Below are positions 7,685 to 15,705 of a stretch of 20,366 nucleotides of DNA, piece by piece. Positions within the stretch are counted from its first letter, which is position 1; every line of letters starts with the position of its first letter. The stretch comes from Palsa-965 sp044448685 (lineage in GTDB: Bacteria; Bacteroidota; Bacteroidia; Palsa-965). Location: positions 1-20,366 of the forward strand of contig JBIOHC010000062.1 of assembly GCA_044448685.1 (NCBI GenBank), in the 5' to 3' direction. Below the pieces are notes generated by a model, which worked only from the letters and a program-made list of their open reading frames with translations, had not been told where the DNA came from and did no database searches. Both the position numbers and the translations under genes were made by a program.

Positions 7685-8671
7685 TCAGGGAACTTCCACG
7701 ACATTCAGGATTTCCTGTATAATCTGTTCGGCAGTAACATTCTCCGCTTCCGCTTCATAGGTCAGACCGATACGGTGACGCAATACATCCAGGCAGATTG
7801 CACGTACGTCTTCCGGAATGACATAACCCCTTCTTCGGATAAAAGCATAGGCTTTGGCAGCCAGAGCCAGATTGATACTGGCTCGGGGGGAACAACCATA
7901 GCTGATTAGCTGTGTGAATTTATCGAGTTTATAGTCTTTAGGGTTACGGGTGGCAAAAACAATATCGACGATATATTGCTCTATCTTCTCATCCATATAC
8001 ACCTCCCTGACCTCTTTACGGGCTTTGACGATATCTTCTTTACTTAGAATACCGGCTGTAACAGGAAATTCATTGGCAATATTCTGGCGGATAATGGATC
8101 TTTCTTCTGCTTTGGAAGGGTAACCAATCACTATTTTGAGCATAAAACGGTCTACCTGTGCTTCGGGAAGCATATAGGTTCCTTCCTGTTCTATGGGATT
8201 CTGTGTTGCAAGTACCAGAAAAGGTTCGGGTAGTTTAAAGGTTTCGTCGCCAATGGTAACCTGCCTTTCCTGCATGGCTTCGAGCAGTGCACTTTGAACT
8301 TTGGCAGGGGCTCTGTTAATTTCATCTGCAAGGATAAAATTGGCGAACAAGGGACCTTTACGAACGGTAAACTGTTCCTGCTTCTGGTTATAGATCATGG
8401 TTCCGATCAGGTCGGCCGGAAGCAGATCAGGTGTAAACTGAATACGGCTGAAATCGGCATGAATACACTGGGCAAGTGATTTGATGGCAAGGGTCTTGGC
8501 AAGACCCGGAACCCCTTCCAGCAGAATATGGCCGTTTGAAAGCAAGCCGATAAGGAGGCGTTCAACCATATATTTCTGACCGATAATCACCTTACCCATT
8601 TCCAGATGGAGCATCTCGACGAAGGCGCTCTCTTTCTGAATATGTTCATTCAGTTCTTTGATGTCTGTCAT
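7685..8671 (-). CDS. moxR: MoxR-family AAA+ ATPase
   Basis: This 328-residue ATPase is of normal MoxR length. Walker A is GVPGLAKT at 53-60, Walker B is ILADE at 113-117, sensor 1 is in ATQNPIE at about 155-161, and an arginine-containing QVDRFML follows at about 172-178. The C-terminal lid domain (about 240-328) contains the family-typical GCSPRASINLALAAKAYA near 254-271. MoxR proteins act as ATP-driven chaperones that activate or insert cofactors into partners, usually with VWA proteins. It is the first gene of the moxR-DUF58-bat operon, and its leader carries an unusual interlocking dyad. The start is the ATG at 8671; another ATG four bases upstream is out of frame. Confidence 0.95.
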   Translation of the reverse strand: MTDIKELNEHIQKESAFVEMLHLEMGKVIIGQKYMVERLLIGLLSNGHILLEGVPGLAKTLAIKSLAQCIHADFSRIQFTPDLLPADLIGTMIYNQKQEQFTVRKGPLFANFILADEINRAPAKVQSALLEAMQERQVTIGDETFKLPEPFLVLATQNPIEQEGTYMLPEAQVDRFMLKIVIGYPSKAEERSIIRQNIANEFPVTAGILSKEDIVKARKEVREVYMDEKIEQYIVDIVFATRNPKDYKLDKFTQLISYGCSPRASINLALAAKAYAFIRRRGYVIPEDVRAICLDVLRHRIGLTYEAEAENVTAEQIIQEILNVVEVP

Positions 8672-8701
8672 ACATGAATCTATTAAGGTTATTTGGAAAA
8701 C

Positions 8702-8753
8702 AGGCTGTCTTTTCAGGAACAGCCTTGCAAAAATAGCATGCTTCCTGAAAAGA
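8702..8753 (-). promoter_or_regulatory. Interlocking inverted repeats in the copA-moxR gap (pseudoknot-like or operator)
   Basis: Two perfect dyads share bases. A 7-bp stem pairs 8702-8708 with 8719-8725 around a 10-base loop. That whole loop with one flanking base on each side (8708-8719) is perfectly complementary to 8742-8753, a 12-bp repeat with a 22-base spacer. In minus-strand RNA the order is arm, 16-17 bases, hairpin containing the complementary loop, then GUUUU. This can fold as an H-type pseudoknot or as alternative structures. At DNA level the 12-bp arms flank a candidate -7 element. It may serve as copA terminator, moxR leader control, or an operator. Confidence 0.55.
8728..8735 (-). 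promoter_or_regulatory. Candidate -7 element of the moxR-bat promoter
   Basis: On the minus strand the bases read TATTTTTG, an exact match to the Bacteroidetes -7 consensus TAnnTTTG, placed about 57 bases before the moxR ATG. No clear TTTG is present at the -33 distance, only a T-rich stretch (TTTTC near 8748-8752). The site sits between the two 12-bp arms of the dyad, where a bound regulator would block it. Confidence 0.35.
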
Positions 8754-8784
8754 AAAAACAGAAAAAACCGTTAAAAAAAGTTAA

Positions 8785-10998
8785 CTAGCCTCTTCTTACC
8801 CTCAGGCTGTTCAGAACTACCGAAACCGAGCTCAGGGCCATGGCAGCACTGGCAACCATTGGGCTAAGGAGAAACCCGTTGATTGGGAATAATATACCGG
8901 CAGCAATTGGAATACCGATAAGGTTATAGATAAAGGCCCAGAACAAATTCTGACGGATTGTCCTGACTGTTAAACGCGACAGGTGAATAGCTTCAGGAAC
9001 AAGCTTCAGATCGGATGATATGAGGGTCATACCGGCTACATCCATGGCTATGTCAGATCCCCTACCCATGGCTATGCTTAAATCGGCCAGAGCCATAGCC
9101 TGGGAGTCATTGATCCCGTCTCCAACCATAGCCACCTTTTTTCCCTGAAGCTGAAGTTGTTTCACATAGCCGGCCTTATCATCCGGCAGCATTCCGGCTT
9201 TGTAATTCTCTATACCCGCTTCCGAGGCAATGGCTTTGGCTGTCAGTTCATGGTCGCCGGTTAGCATATAAACCACTGCTCCCATTTTCTTCAGTGCGCG
9301 TATAGCATCTTTGGAGCCCTCCTTGATACGGTCTGTAATGGCCATCACGGCGAGCACCTGTGAATTATCAGAAAAACAAATAACCGTTTTGGCTTCTACT
9401 ACCCATTGCTTTATTTTTTCCTCCTGTGTTTCAGAAAACGCCGCATTATGTTCCTTCATGAACAGCGGATTGCCAACCCGGAAAAGGCTCCCACCTGATG
9501 TTGCTTCCACACCTTTTCCTGAAACACTGTTTATATTCTCCACCCCGGCCTGAACGACATTTTCTTCCTTCAGCTTTTGGCATACTGCGCCGGCCAGGGG
9601 ATGCTCTGAACGGGATTCAATACCCATCAGAATGGACTGATGGTGTAGTTTTTCAGCACCCTGAAAAAGATATGCAGCGTCTGTCACTTCCGGCTTTCCT
9701 TCTGTGATGGTACCTGTTTTATCAAACAGAATTACGTCTATATTACCAGCCTTTTCAAGACTTTCTGCATCCCGGATCAGGATTCCTTTTTCCGCTCCCT
9801 TCCCTACCCCTACCATAATGGCGGTGGGTGTGGCAAGCCCCAGGGCACAGGGACAGGCAATGACCAGCACAGTAATCATGCTCAGGAAAGCATGTGCAAG
9901 GGCATTGGAACCACCCAGCATGATCCAGGCAAGAAAAGTAAGCAGGGCGATAAGCAGCACAACAGGCACAAAAACACCGGCAATCCTGTCTGCCAGCTTC
10001 TGGACCGGAGCCTTGCTTCCCTGGGCTTCCCGGACCTGCTGTATGATTCTGGCCAATACCGTATCTCCACCAACTTTAAGCGCTATGAGCTGGAAGCTGC
10101 CCTTCTGATTGATCGTTCCAGCATAAACCTTAGTCCCGGTAATTTTCTCGACGGCAAGAGGTTCACCGCTTATCATACTCTCATCGACAAAAGAGGAACC
10201 CTGTATCACCTCCCCGTCAACCGGCAGCTTGTCTCCCGGTCTTACCAGTAATTTATCTCCTTTCAGGACAAGAGTAAGGGAAATTTCCTTCTCTTCTCCG
10301 TTATCAGCAACACGAATGACCGTTTTGGGTTGCAGTCCCATCAATTTTTTAAGGGAGGAGGAAGTCTGGGATTTTGCTTTTTCTTCCAGCATTTTACCAA
10401 GCAGGACAAAGGCAATGACAACGGAAGATGCCTCAAAATAAACAGGTGGCATGACGCCCCGTTTTATCCAGAAAGAAGGATAGAGCGTATTAAAGGAACT
10501 GAATACAAATGCTACTCCGGTACTGAGGGCAACAAGAGTATCCATATTCGCTTTGCGATGCAGTGCTTGTTTCCAGGCGTTCACAAAAAAAATGCGTCCG
10601 AACCAGGTTGTGACAGGAATGGTTAAAACCAGCATCAAGGGGCTGGCATAAGGCATGTCCATATAAAACATACCGATGAGGAAGACAGGGAATGCAAAAA
10701 TACAGGCCCCGATTGCATTCTGCCGTAAGCTTTTATATTCACCGGCCCGGGAGCTTTCTGCTTTTTCAGTGCCATTCACCTCATCCAGGATAAGGTCATA
10801 GCCTATAGACTGCAAGGCTGTTTTCATCTGATCAGGGCTCACTTCAGAGGGAATAAACTCTACCAGGGCGGAAGCATTGGCAAAATTCACTCCTGCCTTA
10901 ACAATACCTTTGAGTGAGCCAAGGGTGCTTTCAACGCTCAGGGCACAGGAGGCACAGGACATGCCGGTAACAGGAAAATTCTTTCGCACAGGCTCCAT
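8785..10998 (-). CDS. copA: Cu+-translocating P1B-type ATPase (CopA-like)
   Basis: This 737-residue pump has one N-terminal heavy-metal-associated domain with MSCASC at 13-18. Eight membrane helices follow the standard P1B plan. CPC lies at 382-384, the phosphorylation loop DKTGT at 426-430, the SEHPL motif at 464-468 and GDGIND at 626-631. An actuator loop carries SGEP near 277-280. The last two helices contain YN at 691-692 and MALSS near 720-724, the metal-site signature of the Cu(I) subgroup. It probably exports Cu+ from the cytoplasm, for detoxification or to supply periplasmic copper enzymes. It lies 33 bases after the rhodanese-thioredoxin gene, downstream of the nos cluster, so supplying copper for NosZ is plausible (inference). 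CcoI/FixI-type pumps for oxidase assembly are the main alternative. Confidence 0.93.
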   Translation of the reverse strand: MEPVRKNFPVTGMSCASCALSVESTLGSLKGIVKAGVNFANASALVEFIPSEVSPDQMKTALQSIGYDLILDEVNGTEKAESSRAGEYKSLRQNAIGACIFAFPVFLIGMFYMDMPYASPLMLVLTIPVTTWFGRIFFVNAWKQALHRKANMDTLVALSTGVAFVFSSFNTLYPSFWIKRGVMPPVYFEASSVVIAFVLLGKMLEEKAKSQTSSSLKKLMGLQPKTVIRVADNGEEKEISLTLVLKGDKLLVRPGDKLPVDGEVIQGSSFVDESMISGEPLAVEKITGTKVYAGTINQKGSFQLIALKVGGDTVLARIIQQVREAQGSKAPVQKLADRIAGVFVPVVLLIALLTFLAWIMLGGSNALAHAFLSMITVLVIACPCALGLATPTAIMVGVGKGAEKGILIRDAESLEKAGNIDVILFDKTGTITEGKPEVTDAAYLFQGAEKLHHQSILMGIESRSEHPLAGAVCQKLKEENVVQAGVENINSVSGKGVEATSGGSLFRVGNPLFMKEHNAAFSETQEEKIKQWVVEAKTVICFSDNSQVLAVMAITDRIKEGSKDAIRALKKMGAVVYMLTGDHELTAKAIASEAGIENYKAGMLPDDKAGYVKQLQLQGKKVAMVGDGINDSQAMALADLSIAMGRGSDIAMDVAGMTLISSDLKLVPEAIHLSRLTVRTIRQNLFWAFIYNLIGIPIAAGILFPINGFLLSPMVASAAMALSSVSVVLNSLRVRRG

Positions 10999-11031
10999 GA
11001 TGTATACCGGAAATGAACCGGATTCAAGATA

Positions 11032-11781
11032 TTACAGTTTGGACTCTCTGACAAGGGCAGAGCCGCTCATCTCCCCTTCGTGTTTCCAAACAAGCTTTCC
11101 GTCTTTGTAGAGCTCAAATACCGGAATGGCCTGGATGCCTTTTACTATCAATAATTCCTTATTCGCATCGGCATCAATCTTAACCAGCTTCAGTTTATCT
11201 TTTTTTGCACTGGCAAGGGAATCCAGCATCGGGGCCATACGTTTACAAGGCTGGCACCACTTGGCATTGTAATCAACCAATACATATTTATCTGTCTTAA
11301 GCAACATATTGAAATCATCTATGCACATTCCGCTACCCGGTGATTTCTGAGCGCCTCCATCAAGGGGTTTTCCGGCGGCATTCCATTTCATGATTCCTCC
11401 CTGCATATTATAAACTTCAAGAAACCCCATCTGGCCCAGCTTATCAGCAGCAGCAGAGCTGCGGCCTCCTGAAAGGCAGTAAACCATTACGGGCTTGGTT
11501 CTGTCGAGCTTTTTAACCTGTTCTGCAAACTGATCAGAACGGTAATCATAATTTATTGCTCCTTTCAGGTGTCCCTGCTGGTATTCATCCGGGGTTCTTA
11601 CATCCACAAGCTGTATACCGGATTCCTTTACCTTCTTTTCAAAATCATCCACAGGGAGAGATGTGTTTACAGGGTTAATATCCCCTCCTTTCTGTGATTT
11701 AACACCATTATCCTTGTTAGTCTGGCAGGATGATACAACAGCAATAAAACAGAAGAATGTTATAGAAATTATACTTTTCAT
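11032..11781 (-). CDS. Lipoprotein rhodanese-thioredoxin fusion
   Basis: From ATG at 11781 the 249-residue protein has a lipoprotein signal (VVSSC, with Cys19 as the lipidated residue). A rhodanese domain spans about 42-140 with the active loop CLSGGRS starting at Cys102. A thioredoxin domain spans about 152-245 with WCQPC (Cys176 and Cys179) and the cis-Pro motif AIPVF. An ATG 19 codons upstream would bury the lipoprotein signal and include a candidate promoter, so I rejected it. Both active sites are intact. The protein is membrane-anchored in the periplasm (or inner face of the outer membrane) and could handle sulfane sulfur with a built-in thiol reductant. It sits between a stand-alone rhodanese and copA, downstream of the nos genes. 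The natural substrate is unknown. Confidence 0.85.
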   Translation of the reverse strand: MKSIISITFFCFIAVVSSCQTNKDNGVKSQKGGDINPVNTSLPVDDFEKKVKESGIQLVDVRTPDEYQQGHLKGAINYDYRSDQFAEQVKKLDRTKPVMVYCLSGGRSSAAADKLGQMGFLEVYNMQGGIMKWNAAGKPLDGGAQKSPGSGMCIDDFNMLLKTDKYVLVDYNAKWCQPCKRMAPMLDSLASAKKDKLKLVKIDADANKELLIVKGIQAIPVFELYKDGKLVWKHEGEMSGSALVRESKL

Positions 11782-11807
11782 GCAGGTGCTTTTATGTAAG
11801 AATAAGG

Positions 11808-11815
11808 CAAAGTTA
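11808..11815 (-). promoter_or_regulatory. Candidate -7 element before the rhodanese-thioredoxin gene
   Basis: The minus strand reads TAACTTTG, matching TAnnTTTG, 27 bases before the chosen ATG at 11781. The 106-base gap here is long compared with its neighbours. It also holds an imperfect inverted repeat at 11841-11868 (aatcat and ccct arms, gcaa loop, with a four-base bulge). Together these suggest a transcript boundary or secondary promoter for the rhodanese-thioredoxin/copA pair. No good -33 TTTG is visible. Confidence 0.35.
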
Positions 11816-11887
11816 AAGAATCCGGAATGAATCCCCATGGAATCATTAAGCCCTGCAAAGGGATGATTTGTTCAGGAGTATTACAGA

Positions 11888-12205
11888 TTAACGGCAATAT
11901 TGTTCAACCTTGTGCCAGGATCCTCCGTTATGCACATTCTGGAATCCTCTTCTGCTCAAAATTCCTTTGGCCGAAGCACTCCTCATACCGGAAGCACAGC
12001 AGGTAATAATTACCTGGTCTTTGCTTTTGAACTTTTTCAGGTTGCTTTCAATCTGATCGAGTGGAATATTCACTGAACCTTTTACATGCCCCGCAGCATA
12101 CTCGCCTTTGGTACGTACGTCAACAATCAGAGCTCCTGAAGCAATTAATGCAGCAAGATCCGTTTTCGGCCCTATTCCTAACATTTTTTTCAGTTTGGTT
12201 ATCAT
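11888..12205 (-). CDS. Single-domain rhodanese (sulfurtransferase)
   Basis: This 105-residue protein is one rhodanese domain. It shows the N-terminal LIVDVRTKGEYAAGHVKGS motif at about 26-44 and the active loop CASGMR at 70-75. Cys70 is the expected persulfide carrier, and a second Cys precedes it at 69. The short N-terminal stretch MITKLKKMLG is amphipathic and basic, with no signal peptide, so the protein is likely cytoplasmic or peripherally bound to the membrane. A C-terminal QYCR adds another Cys. It follows the heme-copper-oxidase-like gene by 39 bases and precedes the lipoprotein rhodanese fusion, giving two sulfurtransferases in a row beside the nos and copper genes. The sulfur donor and acceptor cannot be inferred from sequence. 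Confidence 0.9.
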   Translation of the reverse strand: MITKLKKMLGIGPKTDLAALIASGALIVDVRTKGEYAAGHVKGSVNIPLDQIESNLKKFKSKDQVIITCCASGMRSASAKGILSRRGFQNVHNGGSWHKVEQYCR

Positions 12206-12244
12206 GATGATTTATTTGTGTGAGTCTGAGTGAATGGACATCAG

Positions 12245-13495
12245 CTATTCTGCCTGTAAAGGAATTTCCTTGCGACTGGCAAAGGTTTGCCAGAGCATCA
12301 GTGTCAGACCAAATGGAAGAAGCATGGTAATTGCGAAAACAGCTTCATAGTAAAAAGGCATAAATCCTTTACCCATCCAGAGCATGGTGCCCTGCAATAC
12401 CAGGATCAATTCAAGCATAATGAAACCGGAACCGAAGGAGACAACCCCTATTTTTCCTGAACGGCCTTTGACTCTTATATAATCGTGCTGCAAACCGTAA
12501 GCCAGCAGGAAAAGTGTTGTGACACCCAGAAACATAAGGTGAAGATAAGCGATCATGTAATTGCGTATGGTCAGGGCCAGAGAAGCGATAAAAGGAACAA
12601 CCACGACAGCCTGCAGGGATAATTTGAACAGATAAGCCACCAGTGCAATTTCAGAAAGGTATAAAGCAAGGGGTTTAAGCCTAGGGCGCAATGCAATGAA
12701 AAGGTCTTTCAGGTCATTCCGCACATAATAGATTACCCCAAGCTGCACAAATGCACCTGCTGCTGCGATGAACAGATAAACAGGATGCCCCGGGTAGCCC
12801 CAGTGTATAGATAAACAAAAGGTAACAAGGGCCATACCCGCCATTATCCATTTGAAACGGTTCAGTCTTTTTTCATGAAGCTGTATGCCTTCTGTTTCTG
12901 CAAACCTGAAAAGGAGAGCGAAAATCCCGAATGTAAACCACCCGTTGTAATTGAAATGCAGGAAAAACTGAGTACTGAGGTAGTACAGAATACTCCGTTT
13001 GGCCGGGAACAGCATATCCAGCGGTGCCTTCGCAATTACACCTAAGAAGGAGAAAGCCAGAAAAAAAAGAGCCAGCTTCACCACTTTCACTGAAAATGTA
13101 TCAGGCACCTGCCTGAGATCTGCCAGAAAGGTAAAAATGGAATACCCGATAAACAGGAGCAGAACGATGTCCAGTGCAATTGTTACACTATTGTATCCGT
13201 AATAAATATTGGATACTACATTGGTAAAAATCAGCAATTCTGTTATCAGGATTACCATCCGGTATTTACCCTTATCCAGTATAGAGGCAGGGAGAAATGC
13301 TCCGAGCATAAATGAAAAGAGGGCGATGTAAATCCATCCGAACAAAGCCAGATGCCAGTGAGCCGTTTCTACATGCACATAATTGAATGCCGGAATTTCC
13401 TTTATGGCATCGAGTCTGAGGAGGGCTCCGAACAGGGAGGCGGTCAGAAAGTTTAAGAGGGCTATTTTAGTCCAGGGGCGTACAGCACGGCTCAT
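12245..13495 (-). CDS. Polytopic membrane protein, reduced heme-copper oxidase subunit I-like
   Basis: The protein has 416 residues and about 12 predicted membrane helices. Histidines fall at positions reminiscent of the subunit I family: HVETAHWHLALFGW at 41-54, FLHFNYNGWF at 178-187, HWGYPGH at 231-237 and AYLHLMFLG at 316-324. The tandem HH of the CuB site and the usual HxH of the last heme helix are not evident, so it is probably not a complete oxidase; a heme b-binding or quinone-reactive protein is possible. It follows a lipoprotein cytochrome c by 58 bases, which suggests electron exchange between the two. Annotation pipelines may call such proteins cytochrome c oxidase subunit I or NnrS-like. 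I am confident of the membrane topology but not of the family. Confidence 0.5.
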   Translation of the reverse strand: MSRAVRPWTKIALLNFLTASLFGALLRLDAIKEIPAFNYVHVETAHWHLALFGWIYIALFSFMLGAFLPASILDKGKYRMVILITELLIFTNVVSNIYYGYNSVTIALDIVLLLFIGYSIFTFLADLRQVPDTFSVKVVKLALFFLAFSFLGVIAKAPLDMLFPAKRSILYYLSTQFFLHFNYNGWFTFGIFALLFRFAETEGIQLHEKRLNRFKWIMAGMALVTFCLSIHWGYPGHPVYLFIAAAGAFVQLGVIYYVRNDLKDLFIALRPRLKPLALYLSEIALVAYLFKLSLQAVVVVPFIASLALTIRNYMIAYLHLMFLGVTTLFLLAYGLQHDYIRVKGRSGKIGVVSFGSGFIMLELILVLQGTMLWMGKGFMPFYYEAVFAITMLLPFGLTLMLWQTFASRKEIPLQAE

Positions 13496-13553
13496 AGATC
13501 GCTCATTGGGTTGGTATCCAGAACCTGTAGCCGGCTATACCAGCGTATTCTGC

Positions 13554-14063
13554 TTACTTCTTATTGTCATTCTTACGCATAAACTCCAGAATGTCCCTGC
13601 TGTCATCCTTGGTCAGGCCCATGTTAGGCATACGTACAGCACAGGTTTCGAGCATTTTTTGTGCATCCGGGTCTTTATCCAGCATTGCATCGGTATTGCT
13701 GACCATATTCATAATCCATTCCGGAGTACGGCGGTCTGTTACACCCGACCAGCCCGGACCGACCAGCTTTTCATTATTCAATTTATGACAGCCGACACAT
13801 TTGGTGTCAAAAATACCTTTTCCGCGTCCTATCATGCCTTCATCCAGGGGGTGAGTAAGCTCTACATTCTTAATTTCACCAATGCCTTTTGGAGCTGCAG
13901 GAGCTTCGGCAGCACCCGGTAAATTTTTAGGGAGATCAGCTATTGCCTTTGCCTGCTTTTGTCCGGTAGAATCAATATCACCGTTGTTACAACCAGCGAT
14001 AAAGATCAGAGTGGAACAAACACCGATTGTGATCATTCCAGCTAATTTATTTGCAATTTTCAT
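13554..14063 (-). CDS. Lipoprotein monoheme cytochrome c
   Basis: This 169-residue protein begins with a lipoprotein signal (FIAGC, with lipidated Cys25). A low-complexity Ala/Pro linker follows (about 40-60), then a class I cytochrome c domain. The heme motif is CVGCH at 89-93 and the likely distal ligand is Met145 in RMPN. An extra Cys141 stands four residues before that Met. It should be tethered to the membrane and carry electrons in the periplasm. It is about 76% identical, over 101 residues, to the cytochrome upstream of nosZ at the right edge, so the two flank the nos genes as paralogues. The start is the ATG at 14063. It lies 148 bases after nosY, so it may have its own promoter or be read through. 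Confidence 0.92.
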   Translation of the reverse strand: MKIANKLAGMITIGVCSTLIFIAGCNNGDIDSTGQKQAKAIADLPKNLPGAAEAPAAPKGIGEIKNVELTHPLDEGMIGRGKGIFDTKCVGCHKLNNEKLVGPGWSGVTDRRTPEWIMNMVSNTDAMLDKDPDAQKMLETCAVRMPNMGLTKDDSRDILEFMRKNDNKK

Positions 14064-14211
14064 ACGCGCTCAAATTTGGATTTATCGTTAATACCGACCT
14101 GATTGGAACCAAATGTATGCGCTTTAGACATGCCTTGACATGATCTTTATCATATTTCTTCACCATACTCGTCAGGGTTCCGGAGGAATTAGCCTATTCC
14201 TCTCAAAAAAA
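14064..14211 (-). promoter_or_regulatory. nosY-cytochrome gap with candidate promoter and dyads
   Basis: This 148-base gap holds several signals. On the minus strand TACATTTG at 14110-14117 matches the -7 consensus, about 47 bases before the cytochrome ATG. Two direct copies of GACATG at 14127-14132 and 14137-14142 are exactly 10 bases apart, one helical turn, just upstream of that element. A 7-bp inverted repeat (GAGGAAT/ATTCCTC, 14183-14202) follows the nosY stop, but its seven-base T-run lies on the upstream side. The combination suggests a separately controlled transcript for the cytochrome group, unproven. Confidence 0.35.
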
Positions 14212-14979
14212 TCAGATATCCTTTCGTTTAAAAACCCTTACTGCCAACAACAAAGGAAAGACCGCCCAGGCAAGCAGCAATAAGGAAGAATAGACCAGGC
14301 CCTGCCAGTTGTTAAAAAATTCACTAAAAATAGCACCGGTATAACCCATGAGAACTGCCGTATCAAGCTGGAGCAAGATAGCAACCCTGGCCAGGTCAAT
14401 CGGATTGACGGAAACCATCCCCAGCAGGTAATGCTCCATCGGATAATCACTGAAATTAAACAGGATCAATAAGACGATGCCGTCATAAATTGCGGTGAAG
14501 AAAAACCAGATTAGCAGTGACATGCCAATGCCTCTGGCTTTATCCCTGGAATTGACTGCACCGAGCATGGCAATGGCCACAAAAACAAAGGTCAGGATAA
14601 TACCCGCCAGCAGTAAATAAACAGATATTACTCCCCGGTTCATGATGAGCAGAGGAATTCCCATACCAAGCCCGAAAGCAAGGGATAAAGAACCGCTTAA
14701 TCCGATATATTGACTGTAGAGTATGGCAGAACGCGGCACAGGCTGAGAAAGCAGCAATTCCATAAATTCATAGGAATTGTAAAAGTGAATCGTCGCAAAG
14801 ACAATACTGATAAGAGGTACGACCAGGAGTACAATATTCATCAGACTGATAACAGACTTTACACTTCCGGATTCAAGACTGAGCATTCCGAGTGTTACCA
14901 GCACCATAAACAATGCATACCCGACAACAAATTTATTACGAAGGATGTCGAACATCACATATTTAGCGATCCGGTTCAT
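14212..14979 (-). CDS. nosY: NosY: membrane subunit of the NosFY ABC transporter
   Basis: This 255-residue ABC-2 type permease has six membrane helices (roughly 17-35, 48-66, 95-115, 120-142, 152-174 and 228-247). The cytoplasmic motif ELLLSQPVPRSAILYSQY at 74-91 is typical of the NosY family. With NosF it forms the ATP-driven NosDFY complex that supports CuZ maturation of nitrous-oxide reductase, probably by moving a sulfur-containing species or driving mechanical transfer to NosD. The ATG overlaps the nosF stop as ATGA. NosY-like permeases exist outside nos clusters, but the nosD-nosF-nosY order leaves little doubt here. Confidence 0.93.
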   Translation of the reverse strand: MNRIAKYVMFDILRNKFVVGYALFMVLVTLGMLSLESGSVKSVISLMNIVLLVVPLISIVFATIHFYNSYEFMELLLSQPVPRSAILYSQYIGLSGSLSLAFGLGMGIPLLIMNRGVISVYLLLAGIILTFVFVAIAMLGAVNSRDKARGIGMSLLIWFFFTAIYDGIVLLILFNFSDYPMEHYLLGMVSVNPIDLARVAILLQLDTAVLMGYTGAIFSEFFNNWQGLVYSSLLLLAWAVFPLLLAVRVFKRKDI

Positions 14980-15704
14980 ACGAGTTCCAAATGATTTGAG
15001 CCAAGCATTATTTTTACAATGGCCTTGTTCAGGCTTTTTTCATCTGTTTCTTCTTTTAAACAGGCAATACTCTTCACAAACTGAAGCTTCCCCTCATACA
15101 GGTACATGACGTGGGAGGCTACTTCCTCGATGTCACTCAGGATATGGGAGGTAATAAGAATCAGCTTCCCTTTGCGCTGTTCCCTGACAATTTTCTTTTT
15201 GAGCAGTTCAGCTGACACAGGGTCCAGGCCAGTTGTCGGCTCATCCAATATCAATATCTTCGGGTTGAATAAAAAAGCAAGAGCTGCGCTTACCTTTTGT
15301 TTTGTGCCTCCGGATAGCGTTCCGATTTTTTTGTCATATATTTTTTGCAGATCGAACAATGCCATCAAATCCGAATCGATTGTATTACCAGGCATGTTTT
15401 TCCGGATATCTTTCATCATATCAAAAAGCTCCTTCACTTTCATCCGGTCCGGGAATTTAGCCAGCTGAGGCATATAACCTATTTCCATCCTGTACTTCCA
15501 TGACATCAGAACTTCTTCGCCCAGACAGGTAATACTTCCTTTATCCTGCTTAACCATTCCCAGTACAGACCTGATAAGGGTTGTTTTCCCTGAACCATTA
15601 GGGCCTATCAATGCCACCACCTGCCCTGCTTCCAGATCAATCCGGATATCATCGAGGGCGGGGACCTTACCAAAACGCTTAGAGAGATTGTTTACACTTA
15701 GCAT
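14976..15704 (-). CDS. nosF: NosF: ATPase subunit of the NosFY ABC transporter
   Basis: This 242-residue ABC ATPase has Walker A GPNGSGKT at 34-41, Q-loop Gln80, signature LSGGT at 130-134, Walker B ILILDE at 150-155 and the H-loop His187. All catalytic elements are intact. It energises NosY in copper-sulfur site assembly of NosZ. It starts one base after the nosD stop and overlaps nosY by four bases, so the three are translated as a unit. The C-terminal extension beyond the ABC core (about 205-242) is short and of no recognised function. Confidence 0.94.
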   Translation of the reverse strand: MLSVNNLSKRFGKVPALDDIRIDLEAGQVVALIGPNGSGKTTLIRSVLGMVKQDKGSITCLGEEVLMSWKYRMEIGYMPQLAKFPDRMKVKELFDMMKDIRKNMPGNTIDSDLMALFDLQKIYDKKIGTLSGGTKQKVSAALAFLFNPKILILDEPTTGLDPVSAELLKKKIVREQRKGKLILITSHILSDIEEVASHVMYLYEGKLQFVKSIACLKEETDEKSLNKAIVKIMLGSNHLELV

Positions 15705-15705
15705 T

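Noticed and set aside
11782..11838. ATG 19 codons upstream for the rhodanese-thioredoxin protein
   Set aside because: The internal ATG directly begins a lipoprotein signal, and a candidate promoter element lies between the two ATGs.
14183..14211. Inverted repeat near a T-run after nosY, considered as a terminator
   Set aside because: On the minus strand the seven T residues come before the hairpin, not after it, and on the plus strand the stem is followed by A residues, so it fits an intrinsic terminator in neither direction.
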